From Nocardioides terrigena (GTDB lineage Bacteria > Actinomycetota > Actinomycetes > Propionibacteriales > Nocardioidaceae): a stretch of 64,000 nucleotides of DNA. The stretch spans positions 372,001 to 436,000 of the forward strand of contig NZ_PZYY01000005.1 in NCBI RefSeq assembly GCF_003047265.1. The letters are read 5' to 3'. Position numbers and translations under genes: made by a program. Each line of letters starts with the position of its first letter. Position 1 is the first letter of the stretch. This document shows, in pieces, positions 51,704 to 61,782 of this stretch. The notes below the pieces were generated by a model, which was not told where the DNA came from, did no database searches, and saw only the letters and a list, made by a program, of their open reading frames with translations.

Positions 51704-53102
51704 ACTCGTTGGTGGCGGGGGACTGGTCGCTGCCCCGCACCAGGCGCACCTCGACGCAGATGTCGTCCGGGGTCCGGATGACCACCTGGTCCTTGTCGGT
51801 GCGCTCGAAGTCCCCGGAGTCGAGGCGCTGCCACAGCCACGTGTCCCCGGGCTCGAGCTCCTCGGTGGTCTGCCAGCGGAAGACGACCCCCGCGTCGGTG
51901 CGGGTGCCCGTCACCGAGGGGGCGGTGCCGAGGTCCTGCGGGACCAGGTCCGACGGGGTCGTCTCCGTGGGCGTGAGCGGTCCGTCGGCCTCGCGGTCGT
52001 CGGGACGGTCACCTCCGCCCAGGACCAGGGCGACCACCGCGGCCGCGACGGCGACGACGCCCGCCGCCGCCCACACGACCCCGGAGACGCCGCGGGACTG
52101 CTCCTGCTCCTCGGCCTCCTGCTCCTCCTGGGCCGTCGCGATCCGCCGCGGGCCCGACGCGGAGATCACCGTGACGGCCTTCATGACCGTCCGGTCCTCC
52201 TCGGGCTCCGGGGCGACGGCGCGCACGGTCGAGTCGGGACGGTCGCCCTCGACCGCCACGGCGGTGCGCGACCACCCGGCGGCGGACTCGACCTGCTGGA
52301 GGCTGCGGGCCAGCTCGAGGGCGCTCTGGGGCCGGTGCGCGGGCTGCTTGGCCAGGCACTGCTGCAGCAGCCTGTCCAGGGCCGGGGGCACGTCCGGGCG
52401 CTGGGTGGCCGGGGGAGCGGCGTGCAGGATGCGGGCGCTCAGCGCCCGGGTGGAGTTGTCGCCGGACGGGATGGAGAACGGCGAGCGACCCACGAGCAGG
52501 TGCCAGATCGTCGCGCCGAGGGAGTAGACGTCGGAGGCGACCGAGCCGTTGGATCGTCCGTCGAGCAGCTCCGGCGGGGACCACGGGTAGGAGATGCGCA
52601 CGTCGCTCTCGCCCTCGATGTCGGCCATGTGGCCGGCGATGCCGAAGTCGGTGAGCGCGGGCTCGTGGTAGGTCGTCACCAGCACGTTGCTGGGCTTGAT
52701 GTCGCGGTGCAGGATCCCGGAGCGGTGCGCGGTCTCGATGGCGCTGGCCAGCTTGATGCCGGTCGCGACGGCGTCGACGACGGGCATCGGGTTGGAGCGC
52801 ACCCGGATCCCGAGGTCGGGCGGCGGGCAGTAGCGCATCACGAGGTAGGGGCGGCCGCCGTCCTGGGTCACCCCGGCGGTGATCACCGAGACGATGTAGG
52901 GATGGTCGGCGAGCCGGGCCATGGCGTTGGCCTCGGCGGTGAAGAGCTGCTTCTCGCGCTCGTTGAGGGGTACGTCGGGCCGCACGACCTTGACCGCGAC
53001 GCGCTGTCGCGGCCACTGCTGCTCGTAGAGGAAGACGTCGGCGAAACCGCCGCTCCCGAGGTGCTCGACGAACTGGAACCCCGGGATGACCGGCGCGCTC
53101 AC
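51687..53102 (-). CDS. Transmembrane serine/threonine protein kinase (Hanks type)
   Basis: A 471-residue kinase. Gly loop GSGGFADV (16-23), catalytic lysine K38 (VAVKVV), HRDIKPSN at 132-139 (D134), DFG at 152-154, and SPPE in place of APE. A Ser/Thr/Glu-rich juxtamembrane stretch leads to a transmembrane helix (about 338-361), and a roughly 110-residue extracytoplasmic C-terminal domain follows with conserved-looking WLWQRLDSGDFER and two cysteines. There are no PASTA repeats. The GTG start overlaps the upstream FHA gene by 4 nt (GTGA). With that FHA protein and the divergent Ig-like/MoxR operon, it probably senses an envelope signal and phosphorylates proteins of that system. Confidence -1.
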   Translation of the reverse strand: MSAPVIPGFQFVEHLGSGGFADVFLYEQQWPRQRVAVKVVRPDVPLNEREKQLFTAEANAMARLADHPYIVSVITAGVTQDGGRPYLVMRYCPPPDLGIRVRSNPMPVVDAVATGIKLASAIETAHRSGILHRDIKPSNVLVTTYHEPALTDFGIAGHMADIEGESDVRISYPWSPPELLDGRSNGSVASDVYSLGATIWHLLVGRSPFSIPSGDNSTRALSARILHAAPPATQRPDVPPALDRLLQQCLAKQPAHRPQSALELARSLQQVESAAGWSRTAVAVEGDRPDSTVRAVAPEPEEDRTVMKAVTVISASGPRRIATAQEEQEAEEQEQSRGVSGVVWAAAGVVAVAAAVVALVLGGGDRPDDREADGPLTPTETTPSDLVPQDLGTAPSVTGTRTDAGVVFRWQTTEELEPGDTWLWQRLDSGDFERTDKDQVVIRTPDDICVEVRLVRGSDQSPATNECVPAG

Positions 53103-54343
53103 CGCTCGCCCACCGTGGCGGCCGCGGAGCCGACCTCGAAGCGGACCTCGTAGACCTCGGCGAGGTCGAGCGACGCGCCGGGGTCGAGGACGTACGCCTC
53201 GCCCGCGCGCATGCGTTCGGCTGGGCGTCCGGGCATGGTGAGCATGGTGCCACCTCGCGAGTCGAGGTCGCGCGCGAGCACCTGCCAGCCGTCGAGCTCG
53301 ATGTGCAGGTGCATGCGCGACACGAAGGTGTGGTCGGAGGGCAGGTGCACGAGGTGCGGCCAGTCCCCGGCGCCCTCGAGCGGTGCGGGCCTGCGACCGA
53401 GCACGACACCCCGGTCGAGCGGCACGACCTCCCCGGTCGGGAGTCGCAGGCCACCGAGGGTGGGACGGGCCACCCGGCGCGGCTCCTGCGGGGCGACCCG
53501 CTGCCGGCACACACGGCAGGAGGGCTGCGACGGCGACGTCAGGTGGCCCAGGGGGCAGCTCACGGCCAGCACCGTCTCGTGGGTCCCGTGCCTCAGGTGG
53601 GGGACGGGTCCCGGACGGTGCACGGTGGAGCCGTCGTGGTCGTCGACCTCCGGCTCCCCGGAGTCCGCACCGGAGTCCTCCCCGGCGTGCTGCCCGGGGT
53701 CCGTCGACCGGATCGTCGTGTGGCCGCCCTCGCTGATGCGCTCCATGAAGGCCGGGTCCGGCTCGGTGGTGTCGTGCAGCGACCCGGTGTCCTCGGACAC
53801 CTGCGCGGGATCGCGACGCCGTGGTCGCGGGGGTGGGGGGCCGGCGGGGCCGGTGGCGGCCAGGATCGAGGCCGGGATGCCGTCGATCATGCCGGGGGCG
53901 GCGGCCTGCGCCGGGACGGCGGGCGCGGCGGAGGTCGGGGCCACCTTGTGGGCCAGGGGCCGGATCTCCGCCCGGGAGGCGGCGACCACGCCGGCCACCA
54001 GACGACGGGTCGGGACGAGAGCCACGGGGTCGGCGCCGCCGTCGAGGGACAGGATGCGGTCCGCACCGAGCACGCGCACGTGGCCGTGGCCGCGCGAGAG
54101 GCTGGCGGAGCCGCCGGCAGACAGGTCCACCACGGCCAGTGCCGGCGGGTCTCCCTCGAACGCCTTCTCGAGGAGGGCGAGGACCTCCTCGGTCACCGAG
54201 CCCGTGGCCGCCCGCGAGCGGGACACCACGACCCAGATCTCGTCGAGCACGTCGTCGTCGTGCGGGTCGGTGACGAGGACCCAGTGGTCACCCGCGCCCA
54301 GCAGGACGCCGTCCCCTGCGGCGTACCTGGTCTCCACGACCAC
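53099..54343 (-). CDS. FHA domain protein with zinc-ribbon-like segment, kinase partner
   Basis: A 414-residue protein. The N-terminal 120 residues resemble a PP2C-like or PP2C-derived beta fold (GDHWVLVTDPHDDDVLDEIWVVVS), without metal ligands. A Pro- and acid-rich linker follows. A short CPLGHL ... SCRVC segment (about residues 268-290) looks like a small zinc ribbon. The C-terminal FHA domain has VVLGRRPAP, SRMHLHIEL and DLDSRGGTML, a variant of the usual GSxNGT. The GTG start has a strong ribosome binding site (GAGGAGAGG). It is co-translated with the kinase and probably docks phosphothreonine partners. Confidence -1.
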   Translation of the reverse strand: MVVETRYAAGDGVLLGAGDHWVLVTDPHDDDVLDEIWVVVSRSRAATGSVTEEVLALLEKAFEGDPPALAVVDLSAGGSASLSRGHGHVRVLGADRILSLDGGADPVALVPTRRLVAGVVAASRAEIRPLAHKVAPTSAAPAVPAQAAAPGMIDGIPASILAATGPAGPPPPRPRRRDPAQVSEDTGSLHDTTEPDPAFMERISEGGHTTIRSTDPGQHAGEDSGADSGEPEVDDHDGSTVHRPGPVPHLRHGTHETVLAVSCPLGHLTSPSQPSCRVCRQRVAPQEPRRVARPTLGGLRLPTGEVVPLDRGVVLGRRPAPLEGAGDWPHLVHLPSDHTFVSRMHLHIELDGWQVLARDLDSRGGTMLTMPGRPAERMRAGEAYVLDPGASLDLAEVYEVRFEVGSAAATVGER

Positions 54344-54429
54344 GAGCCTCTCCTCACGAAAGCGAGTGCCATCCGGACTAGCACGATAGTGTCATCCCCC
54401 GGGGCCCCAGCGTGCCGGTTGTGCCGAAC

Positions 54430-54459
54430 TTGTCCGACGTGCGCGCTTGTACCTAGGCT
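54430..54459 (+). promoter_or_regulatory. Promoter of the Ig-like/MoxR operon
   Basis: TTGTCC (54430-54435), 18-nt spacer, TAGGCT (54454-54459). Transcription would start about 45 nt before the GTG at 54511. The divergent FHA-kinase unit starts 167 nt away; its own promoter is unclear, with TATCGT-like sequence near 54388 only. Confidence -1.
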
Positions 54460-54510
54460 CCATCCTGCGCCGTCGGGGGACGGGCTCATTCTCGCGGTAG
54501 GGGGCTGCCA

Positions 54511-57500
54511 GTGGCACGGGTGGGATTCCTGCGACGGCACCGCACGGCCATCGCCTCCAACACCGCGCTCGCCATCGCCGCGGTCGCCGTGCTCGTCTAC
54601 GCGGTCTCGGCCGACGGCTACCAGGCCCACGAGGCCGAGCTCAACGACGGCGGCATCTGGGTCGTCAACGGCAAGGAAGGTCTCTACGGCCGCATCAACA
54701 AGCCGATCAACCAGCTCGACACGGTGGTCTTCGCCGACCGCGACGACCTGCCGCTCGACGTCGTCCAGGACGGCGCCGCGGTGCTCGCGGTCGACGAGCG
54801 CGCCAGCACCGCCCAGCTGGTCAACCCCGCCACCTCGGAGGTCGAGCCGAGCGGCACCATCTCGGTGCCCTCCCGCGGCGACCTCCAGCTCGCCGGCGGC
54901 ACGCTCGCCTCGGTCGACGCGGAGACCGGCGCCGTCTGGGCCGCTCGCGTCGACCCCGTGACGGGCCGGTCGATCGTCAGCGAGGTCGACCGCCAGTCCG
55001 ACCCCCTCGACGAGGTCGGCGAAGGTGCCGCGCTCGCGGTGAGCCAGGCCGGCACCGTGGTCGTGACCTCGGGCACCGAGCGCACCGTCACCTACCTGGT
55101 CCCTCGCGAGGACGGGATCGGCAAGCCCCGCACCGAGGACCTCCCCGAGGCCGCCGGAGAGCCGACCGCCGTGACGACGGTCGGCGACACCGTCGTCACG
55201 CTCGACTCCGCCACCGGGGCGCTCGCCGTGCTCGGCGGCGGCACGGCCACCGTCCCCGAGGGCGCGGTCCTGCAGCAGGCGGGGCCCGCCTCGGACGCCG
55301 TCCTGGTCGCCAGCCGCGGCAGCCTGATGAGCGTCGACCTCACCAGCGGCGAGGCATCCGTCCTCGCCGAGGGCCTCAACGGGCAGCCGGCCGAGCCCGT
55401 GCGCCTCGGCGCCTGCCAGTACGCCGCGTGGTCCGGCGGCCTGGGCCACGTCGCCGTCCGGTGCGGTGACGACGAGGCCACGGTGTCCGACCTGGGGGGC
55501 AAGGGCCGCACCCTGTCCCTGCGCGTCAACCGCGGCGAGATCGTCCTCAACGACGGCACCACCGGCACGGTGTGGGACGTCGAGGACCTCCAGCCCCAGC
55601 GGATCGACAACTGGAACGCCTTCACCGCCTCCAAAAAGGTCGAGGAGGAGGACAAGGAGAACCAGGAGCAGAGCAACGGCGACCGCCGCCCGCCCAAGGC
55701 CGAGCCGGACCGCTACGGAGCCCGTCCCGGACGCACCACGGTCCTCCACCCGCTCGACAACGACTCCGCGCCCGACGGCCGCCTGCTGAGCATCGTGCAG
55801 GTCGACGACCCCACCGGAGGGGCCCGCGCCGAGATCAGCCCGGACGGTCAGACCATCGTCCTCTCCCTGCCCGACGACGCGCGGAGCACGAGCTTCGAGT
55901 ACCACATCAACGACGGGCGAGACACCTCCGCGCACGCCACGGTGACCGTGGCGGTCCGGGGTGCCAGCGACAACAGCGCACCGCAGCCGCGCTCCGGCTA
56001 CAAGCCGCGGGTGTGGCGGGTCCCCGCCGCAGGGTCGCTGTCGGTGCCGGTGCTCGCCGACTGGCGTGACGACTCGGACGGGGACGCCGTCGTCCTCGAC
56101 TCGGCGACCGCCGTCGGCGGGGACGTGTCGGGCGCCGTCGCCCGCACCACGTCCGACGGCCGGGTGCGCTTCACGGCTCCGCGCGACGGAGGGGAGCCGG
56201 TCCAGGTGGCCTACACGGTCACCGACGGCCGCTCCGCACCGGTCCGGCGCACGATGACCTTCCAGGTCCAGGACAAGCTCGACCAGGAGGCCTTCGCCGC
56301 GACGGCCGAGCCCGACGTCGTACGCGGCGAGGTGGGGCAGCCGATCAAGATCCGTCCTCTCCTCAACGACCTGCCCGGCTCGGACCCGGCCGACCCCGAC
56401 GCCGAGCTCGCCCTCGGCGGCAAGCTCCCGGGGCAGGGAGGCGCCGTCGTCAAGACCGACACCGAGAACGGCGTCATCACCTTCACCGGGTCCAAGGCGG
56501 GCACGTTCTTCCTCGACTACGACGCGGCGTACGGCAACGCGCCCCTCGACGGCAGCACCGTCCGGGTCGACGTGCAACCGGCCCGCGGTGACCGCGACCC
56601 CATCGCGATGCCCGACGCGCTGACGGTCTACGGGCAGTCGGCCGCCATCGTCGACGTGCTCGCCAACGACCTCGACCCCGCCGGCGGGCTGCTGGCCGTG
56701 CAGCGTGCGGTCGCCGACGACCCCGGCCAGCTCGACGTGGCGATCATCGACGGTCGCTGGCTGCGCATCTCCGCGCGGCAGGGGTCGCTGGCTCCCAACC
56801 CGCAGCTGGTCTCCTACACGATCAGCAACGGCACGCGCTCCGGCGTCGAGGGCGAGGTCTCGGTGAGCCTGCGCCCGGTGCCCAAGGACAACTCGCCGAT
56901 CACGGCCGCGGACCGGGTGATGGTGCGTGCCGGCACCTCGGTGACCGCGCCGGTGCTCGACAACGACCTCTCGCCGTCCGGGGACCGGCTCTCCCTGTTC
57001 GGCGACGTCGTCGAGGGGTCCCCGGGGGAGCTCGAGGTCGTCGCGCCGATCGACGTGAAGGGGGACGTGGGCCAGGCCTTCGTCACCGGCCGCACGGTGC
57101 GCTACGTCGCGCCCGCCGGCCTCGCGGAGCGCGACAGCTTCACCATCCCCTACGTCGCGGTCAACACCACCGGGCAGACCTCCCCGGGTCGGCTCACCGT
57201 CGTCGTGACGCCGGCCGACGCCCCCAACACCGCCCCCGAGCCGCCGACGCTGGAGTCGCGCGTCGTCTCGGGCGACACGGTCAAGGTCCGCCTGCCCGGC
57301 AGCGGGGTCGACCCCGACGGCGACCCGGTCACCATCGCGGGTATCACCTCCGCCCCCCGCAAGGGCCGCCTGCTCTCCTTCGGCGGCAACTTCCTCGAGT
57401 ACCAGGCCTACCCGCGCACGGCGGGCACCGACGAGTTCGAGTACTCCGTCGTGGACACCCAGGGAGGGGTCGCCACCGCCACGGTGCGCATCGTCGTCGT

Positions 57501-60500
57501 GCCCCTGGAGGAGCCGCAGAGCCCGTTGGCGGTCGACGACCAGCTGACCGTCGAACCGCGGCGCACCGCCACCTTCGACCCGCTGGCCAACGACTACGTC
57601 GCACCCGGTGACGACGTCCGGATCGAGCTCGTCGACGCGCCGGAGGGGGTCGAGCTCGACCGGGAGACCAGCCTGGTCACGGTGCCGGCGCCCGAGCGGG
57701 TCGACGCCGCCGCGATCACCGTCGTCTACTCCATCAGCAACGGCCTCGACACCTCCCGGGCGGTCATGAGGCTGGAGACCGCTGCCTCGATCAACAACCC
57801 GCCGGTCGTGTACGACGCCTTCGGACGCGCCGACGACAGCGAGAGCGTCACGGTGGGGGTCCTCGACGGCGCCTATGACCCGGACGGCTCCGTCGACGAC
57901 CTCGTCGTGGCCGAGGTGCTGGGCGCCGCCGAGGTCGCCCGCATCGACGGCGACCGCATCAAGGCCAACCGGGCCGCCTCCCCCCAGGTCGTGCCCTTCC
58001 GCGTCGAGGACGCCGACGGTGCCTCCGCCACGGCGTCGCTCTACGTGCCACCCACCGGGACCGGCATCCCGTACGTCGAGCCCGACGCGCTCATCGAGAT
58101 CGAGCGCGGCGGGAGCTTCTCCGGGTCGCTGGGCGACTACATCGCCAACCCCTCGGGCGGGTCCATGCGCCTGACCGGGAAGCGCGCGGTCAGCGCGTCA
58201 CCCGCGAACCTGCAGCCCGCGCCCGACGGAGAGCGCGGCTTCACGATCGACACCGACGCCGACTACCGCGGCCCGGGCGCGCTGCTGCTCGAGGTCACGA
58301 CCGCGACCGACCCGAGCGGCAACGAGGACCCGCTGGACCCGACCGACGGCTACACCGCGCTGCTCTCGATCCCCGTGCAGGTGGGTGACGACACCCCCGA
58401 GCTCACCTGTCCGGCGACCACGATCCCGATCTCGTCGGGCCAGGTCTACGACCTCGACCTCGGGTCCCTGTGCACGGTGTGGACCCTCGACCCGGCGGAC
58501 GCCGACGACCTCACCTACGCGGGCTCGTTCACGCAGCCGGTCGAGGGGGTCTCCGTCACCGGCACCGGCACCTCGGTGCTGCAGGTGGCCGCGGCCGACG
58601 ACGCCACCGAGGGCGGCACCGCCGTCCTCACCGTGACCGCCGGCGACAGCAACGCCCAGGAGATCCGCTTCCGCCTCGACGACGCGCCGCCACCGTCCCT
58701 GCTGCCGATCCGCGTCGACGACCTGCAGGCGGGCCAGTCCCGGACCTACGACCTGGCCGCCTACCTCGAGCCGGGCGTCTCCAGCCCCGACCCCACGGTC
58801 GTGTCCGTCGACGCGATCAGCGGCGCGGGGGTGTCGGCGAGCAGCAGTGGCTCGTCGGTCACCTTCAAGGCGGGCCCGGACGCCCAGGGCACCTCGACCT
58901 TCCGCATCGTGATGAGCGACGTGGCCGACTCCGACAGCCCCCGACGCACGGCCGAGGGCCGGATCCAGTTCGAGGTCAGCGGCACCCCGGGTGCGCCCGG
59001 GCCGCCACGGCCCTTCCCGGCGCTGCAGTCCAACAAGATCTCGATGGGCTGGGAGCCGCCCTCCGACGACGGCGGGTCCCCGATCACGGGCTACCAGGTC
59101 CAGGCGCTGGGGACCAACAAGCAGATCACCTGCCGCACCAACGAGTGCGACTTCGGCGGCCTCGAGAACGGGAAGTCCTACACGTTCAAGGTCCGCGCGG
59201 TCAACAAGATCGGCCCGGGGGACTGGAGCGACGTCTCCAAGTCGGCGTTCGCGGACACGGCGCCGGGACGGGTGGAGAACATCCGCATGAAGTCGCGCGG
59301 CGACCGCACGATCACCGTCGCCTGGGACCCGCCCACGACCGTGACCTCCAAGGTCGTCAGCTACACCGTCACCTGGCTCGGTGCCCAGCCGCAGACGGTG
59401 CCCGGCACCCAGACCTCGCTGGTGGCGGGCAACCTCGACAACAACACCCAGTACACCTTCACGGTGAAGGCGCTCAACAAGGTCAACTACTCCCCGCCGC
59501 GCACGTCCGAGCCGTTCCAGTCGCTGGGGACCCCGCTGCCTCCCGGGACGCCGACAGTGACCGACCTGGAGTCGGGGTCCGACCGCACGTCCACCCGGAT
59601 CTCGTGGCCCTCGACCCTGCCGGAGGGGCCCGGACCGACGCTCTACACGCTGTCCTACACGTCCAGCCGGGGAGCCGCCAACGTCCCCGGGTGCGTGCGC
59701 GTGCAGGCCACGACCTGTGTGCACGGCGGTGTCGACTACGACGGCACCACGTACGCCTACTCGGTGCGGGCACACAACGTGGAGAAGACGTCCGGCGCCA
59801 GCCAGCCCGCGACCTTCCAGGCATCGAGCAGACCTGCCGACTGGGGTGTGTGGTCGGCGACTGCGACCGGCGTCGACCAGGAGATCCGCGTCGAGGCCGT
59901 TGCGCCTGACCCGCGAGGCAGGCAGGGACGGGCGGCGATCCTCGTTGCGGGCCAGGTGGCCTGGGAAGGAGCGGTCTCCACAGGCCAGGGGCTGAGTCGG
60001 ACCGTGAGCGCTCCGAGCAACGGCGCGCCGGTGGCGGTCCAGCTCCGTCTCTGCAACGAGCTCGGGAGTGACGCAGGCTGCACCTCGTCCGACCAGCGAA
60101 GCGTCCAGACCTTCGGCCCCTTGGGGCGTGAGCACATCACAAGCATCCAGCCGGTGCCGCAGCGCGAATACATGAGCTGGGTCATCCAGGGCAACTCCAA
60201 CGGTCGCCCGGCGCGGCTGACCATCTCCTCGGCCCACCGCAACCAGACCATCTCGGTACCCGCCGGTGCGTGGTCCGTCCAGAGCGAGTCCGTGCTGCTG
60301 GGGTGGGAGGCATCTGAGACGATCACGGTGACCCTCAGCGACCCTGCCAACGGTCGCCCGGGCGTGACGGCCGACGGCTCGGCGCGGACCGAGAGTCCAC
60401 CCCCGCCCGCCATCGTCCTGGCGAAGGGTGACGCGTGCCGCGACGGGGACCCCACATGGACCGGTCCGTCCTGTGCCTCGCGCGGCTGGAACTACGAACA

Positions 60501-60750
60501 GTGCACCGAGATCAACTGCGCCTTCATCGAGTTCACCGTCTCGGGATTCGTGAGCCGTTACACCTGCAACATCACCCGACCAGGGCGCAGCCCGATCCAG
60601 TTCGCAGTCGATCCCGCCGCCAACATCAGCCGGTCGGACTTCCACTACGGGAATGCGTCGCTCCTGGGGGACAGGGTCTCGATGGAATGCAGGACGCCAC
60701 CACAGGACGCGGTTGACCAGGAAGCCTTCAGCAACCAGGTCATCTGGTAG
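54511..60750 (+). CDS. Giant membrane-anchored Ig-like/cadherin-like and FN3 repeat protein
   Basis: A 2079-residue protein, the longest in the window. An N-terminal signal-anchor helix (about residues 14-33) leaves the rest outside. Residues 35-375 look like a beta-propeller region. A charged linker (KKVEEEDKENQEQ) follows. Between about 410 and 1480 are tandem Ig-like/cadherin-like modules, marked by repeated L-x-ND-x-x-P motifs (such as LDNDSAP, LANDLDP, LDNDLSP, LANDYVAP). Three fibronectin type III domains span about 1492-1772. The last 300 residues are unlike the rest and hold most of the cysteines. No LPXTG sorting signal is present. It heads an operon with MoxR, DUF58 and TgpA-like genes, so it is probably the client or scaffold of that system. 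Confidence -1.
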   Translation: MARVGFLRRHRTAIASNTALAIAAVAVLVYAVSADGYQAHEAELNDGGIWVVNGKEGLYGRINKPINQLDTVVFADRDDLPLDVVQDGAAVLAVDERASTAQLVNPATSEVEPSGTISVPSRGDLQLAGGTLASVDAETGAVWAARVDPVTGRSIVSEVDRQSDPLDEVGEGAALAVSQAGTVVVTSGTERTVTYLVPREDGIGKPRTEDLPEAAGEPTAVTTVGDTVVTLDSATGALAVLGGGTATVPEGAVLQQAGPASDAVLVASRGSLMSVDLTSGEASVLAEGLNGQPAEPVRLGACQYAAWSGGLGHVAVRCGDDEATVSDLGGKGRTLSLRVNRGEIVLNDGTTGTVWDVEDLQPQRIDNWNAFTASKKVEEEDKENQEQSNGDRRPPKAEPDRYGARPGRTTVLHPLDNDSAPDGRLLSIVQVDDPTGGARAEISPDGQTIVLSLPDDARSTSFEYHINDGRDTSAHATVTVAVRGASDNSAPQPRSGYKPRVWRVPAAGSLSVPVLADWRDDSDGDAVVLDSATAVGGDVSGAVARTTSDGRVRFTAPRDGGEPVQVAYTVTDGRSAPVRRTMTFQVQDKLDQEAFAATAEPDVVRGEVGQPIKIRPLLNDLPGSDPADPDAELALGGKLPGQGGAVVKTDTENGVITFTGSKAGTFFLDYDAAYGNAPLDGSTVRVDVQPARGDRDPIAMPDALTVYGQSAAIVDVLANDLDPAGGLLAVQRAVADDPGQLDVAIIDGRWLRISARQGSLAPNPQLVSYTISNGTRSGVEGEVSVSLRPVPKDNSPITAADRVMVRAGTSVTAPVLDNDLSPSGDRLSLFGDVVEGSPGELEVVAPIDVKGDVGQAFVTGRTVRYVAPAGLAERDSFTIPYVAVNTTGQTSPGRLTVVVTPADAPNTAPEPPTLESRVVSGDTVKVRLPGSGVDPDGDPVTIAGITSAPRKGRLLSFGGNFLEYQAYPRTAGTDEFEYSVVDTQGGVATATVRIVVVPLEEPQSPLAVDDQLTVEPRRTATFDPLANDYVAPGDDVRIELVDAPEGVELDRETSLVTVPAPERVDAAAITVVYSISNGLDTSRAVMRLETAASINNPPVVYDAFGRADDSESVTVGVLDGAYDPDGSVDDLVVAEVLGAAEVARIDGDRIKANRAASPQVVPFRVEDADGASATASLYVPPTGTGIPYVEPDALIEIERGGSFSGSLGDYIANPSGGSMRLTGKRAVSASPANLQPAPDGERGFTIDTDADYRGPGALLLEVTTATDPSGNEDPLDPTDGYTALLSIPVQVGDDTPELTCPATTIPISSGQVYDLDLGSLCTVWTLDPADADDLTYAGSFTQPVEGVSVTGTGTSVLQVAAADDATEGGTAVLTVTAGDSNAQEIRFRLDDAPPPSLLPIRVDDLQAGQSRTYDLAAYLEPGVSSPDPTVVSVDAISGAGVSASSSGSSVTFKAGPDAQGTSTFRIVMSDVADSDSPRRTAEGRIQFEVSGTPGAPGPPRPFPALQSNKISMGWEPPSDDGGSPITGYQVQALGTNKQITCRTNECDFGGLENGKSYTFKVRAVNKIGPGDWSDVSKSAFADTAPGRVENIRMKSRGDRTITVAWDPPTTVTSKVVSYTVTWLGAQPQTVPGTQTSLVAGNLDNNTQYTFTVKALNKVNYSPPRTSEPFQSLGTPLPPGTPTVTDLESGSDRTSTRISWPSTLPEGPGPTLYTLSYTSSRGAANVPGCVRVQATTCVHGGVDYDGTTYAYSVRAHNVEKTSGASQPATFQASSRPADWGVWSATATGVDQEIRVEAVAPDPRGRQGRAAILVAGQVAWEGAVSTGQGLSRTVSAPSNGAPVAVQLRLCNELGSDAGCTSSDQRSVQTFGPLGREHITSIQPVPQREYMSWVIQGNSNGRPARLTISSAHRNQTISVPAGAWSVQSESVLLGWEASETITVTLSDPANGRPGVTADGSARTESPPPPAIVLAKGDACRDGDPTWTGPSCASRGWNYEQCTEINCAFIEFTVSGFVSRYTCNITRPGRSPIQFAVDPAANISRSDFHYGNASLLGDRVSMECRTPPQDAVDQEAFSNQVIW

Positions 60751-60806
60751 CACCGGACTGCGGGCACCGAGATCCCTGGACATCCATCCATCACCCAAGG
60801 AGACGC

Positions 60807-61775
60807 ATGACGATCAGTCACGAGCAGGCCGACTGGTTCAAGCAGACCTTCGACCAGCTGACCGACAACATGGAGAAGGCCGTGCTGGGCAAGCGCCACG
60901 TGGTGCGCCTGGCGCTGACGTGCCTGCTGTCGGAGGGCCACATCCTGCTCGAGGACTTCCCCGGCACCGGCAAGACGATGCTGGCGCGGTCGCTGGCCAA
61001 CACGGTCCAGGGCAGTCATGCGCGGATCCAGTTCACGCCCGACCTGCTGCCCTCGGACGTCATCGGCGTGACGGTCTACGACCAGCACAAGGGCACGTTC
61101 GACTTCCACCCCGGCCCGATCTTCCACACCATCGTCCTGGCCGACGAGATCAACCGCGCATCGCCCAAGACCCAGTCGGCGCTGCTCGAGGTGATGGAGG
61201 AGAGCCGGGTCACCGTCGACGGCGTCGCGCACTCGGTCGGCAAGCCGTTCCTGGTCATCGCGACCCAGAACCCGATCGAGCAGGCCGGCACCTACCGGCT
61301 GCCCGAGGCCCAGCTGGACCGCTTCCTGATGAAGACCTCGATGGGCTACCCCGACCGCGCGGCCACCGTCGAGCTGCTCGTCAACGCGGCCGTGCGCGAC
61401 CGCGCCTCGCTCGTCACCCCGGTCATCACCGCGGCCACCATCTCCCAGATGAGCGGCCTCGCCGACCAGGTGTACGTCGACCCGGCCGTCGTCGGCTACG
61501 TCGCCGAGCTCGCCGAGGAGTCGCGCCGCCAGCCGCACGTCAAGCTCGGCCTGTCGCCGCGCGGTTGCCTGGCCCTGGTGCGGGTCGCCAAGACCTGGGC
61601 CGCGGCCGACGCCCGCGACCACGTCGTGCCGGACGACATCAAGGAGCTCGCCGAGCCCGTGCTGTCGCACCGCGTGCTCCTCGACGCCGAGGCCCAGTTC
61701 AGCGGCGTCAGCGTGCAGACCGTCATCGGGCGTCTCCTCGACTCCGTCGCGCCGCCCACGGACCGGGTGGCCTGA
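60807..61775 (+). CDS. MoxR family AAA+ ATPase (second module)
   Basis: A 322-residue AAA+ ATPase. Walker A is FPGTGKTML, Walker B region VLADEINRASPKTQSALLEVMEE, sensor 1 VIATQNPIEQAGTYRLPEAQLDRF, sensor 2 LGLSPRGCLALVRVAKTWA. It belongs to the same family as the 33.6-34.5 kb protein but is clearly diverged (GTGKT against GVAKT), so this is not a recent duplication. ATG with AGGAGAC ribosome binding site, 56 nt after the Ig-like gene. Likely acts with the DUF58 and TgpA-like proteins downstream. Confidence -1.
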   Translation: MTISHEQADWFKQTFDQLTDNMEKAVLGKRHVVRLALTCLLSEGHILLEDFPGTGKTMLARSLANTVQGSHARIQFTPDLLPSDVIGVTVYDQHKGTFDFHPGPIFHTIVLADEINRASPKTQSALLEVMEESRVTVDGVAHSVGKPFLVIATQNPIEQAGTYRLPEAQLDRFLMKTSMGYPDRAATVELLVNAAVRDRASLVTPVITAATISQMSGLADQVYVDPAVVGYVAELAEESRRQPHVKLGLSPRGCLALVRVAKTWAAADARDHVVPDDIKELAEPVLSHRVLLDAEAQFSGVSVQTVIGRLLDSVAPPTDRVA

Positions 61776-61782
61776 TCTGCTG

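Noticed and set aside
58198..60798. 866-codon antisense reading frame opposite the Ig-like gene
   Set aside because: Composition is Arg/Gly/Val/His-rich as in antisense frames of GC-rich genes, no domains, no start signals, and the opposite strand encodes clear Ig/FN3 domains.
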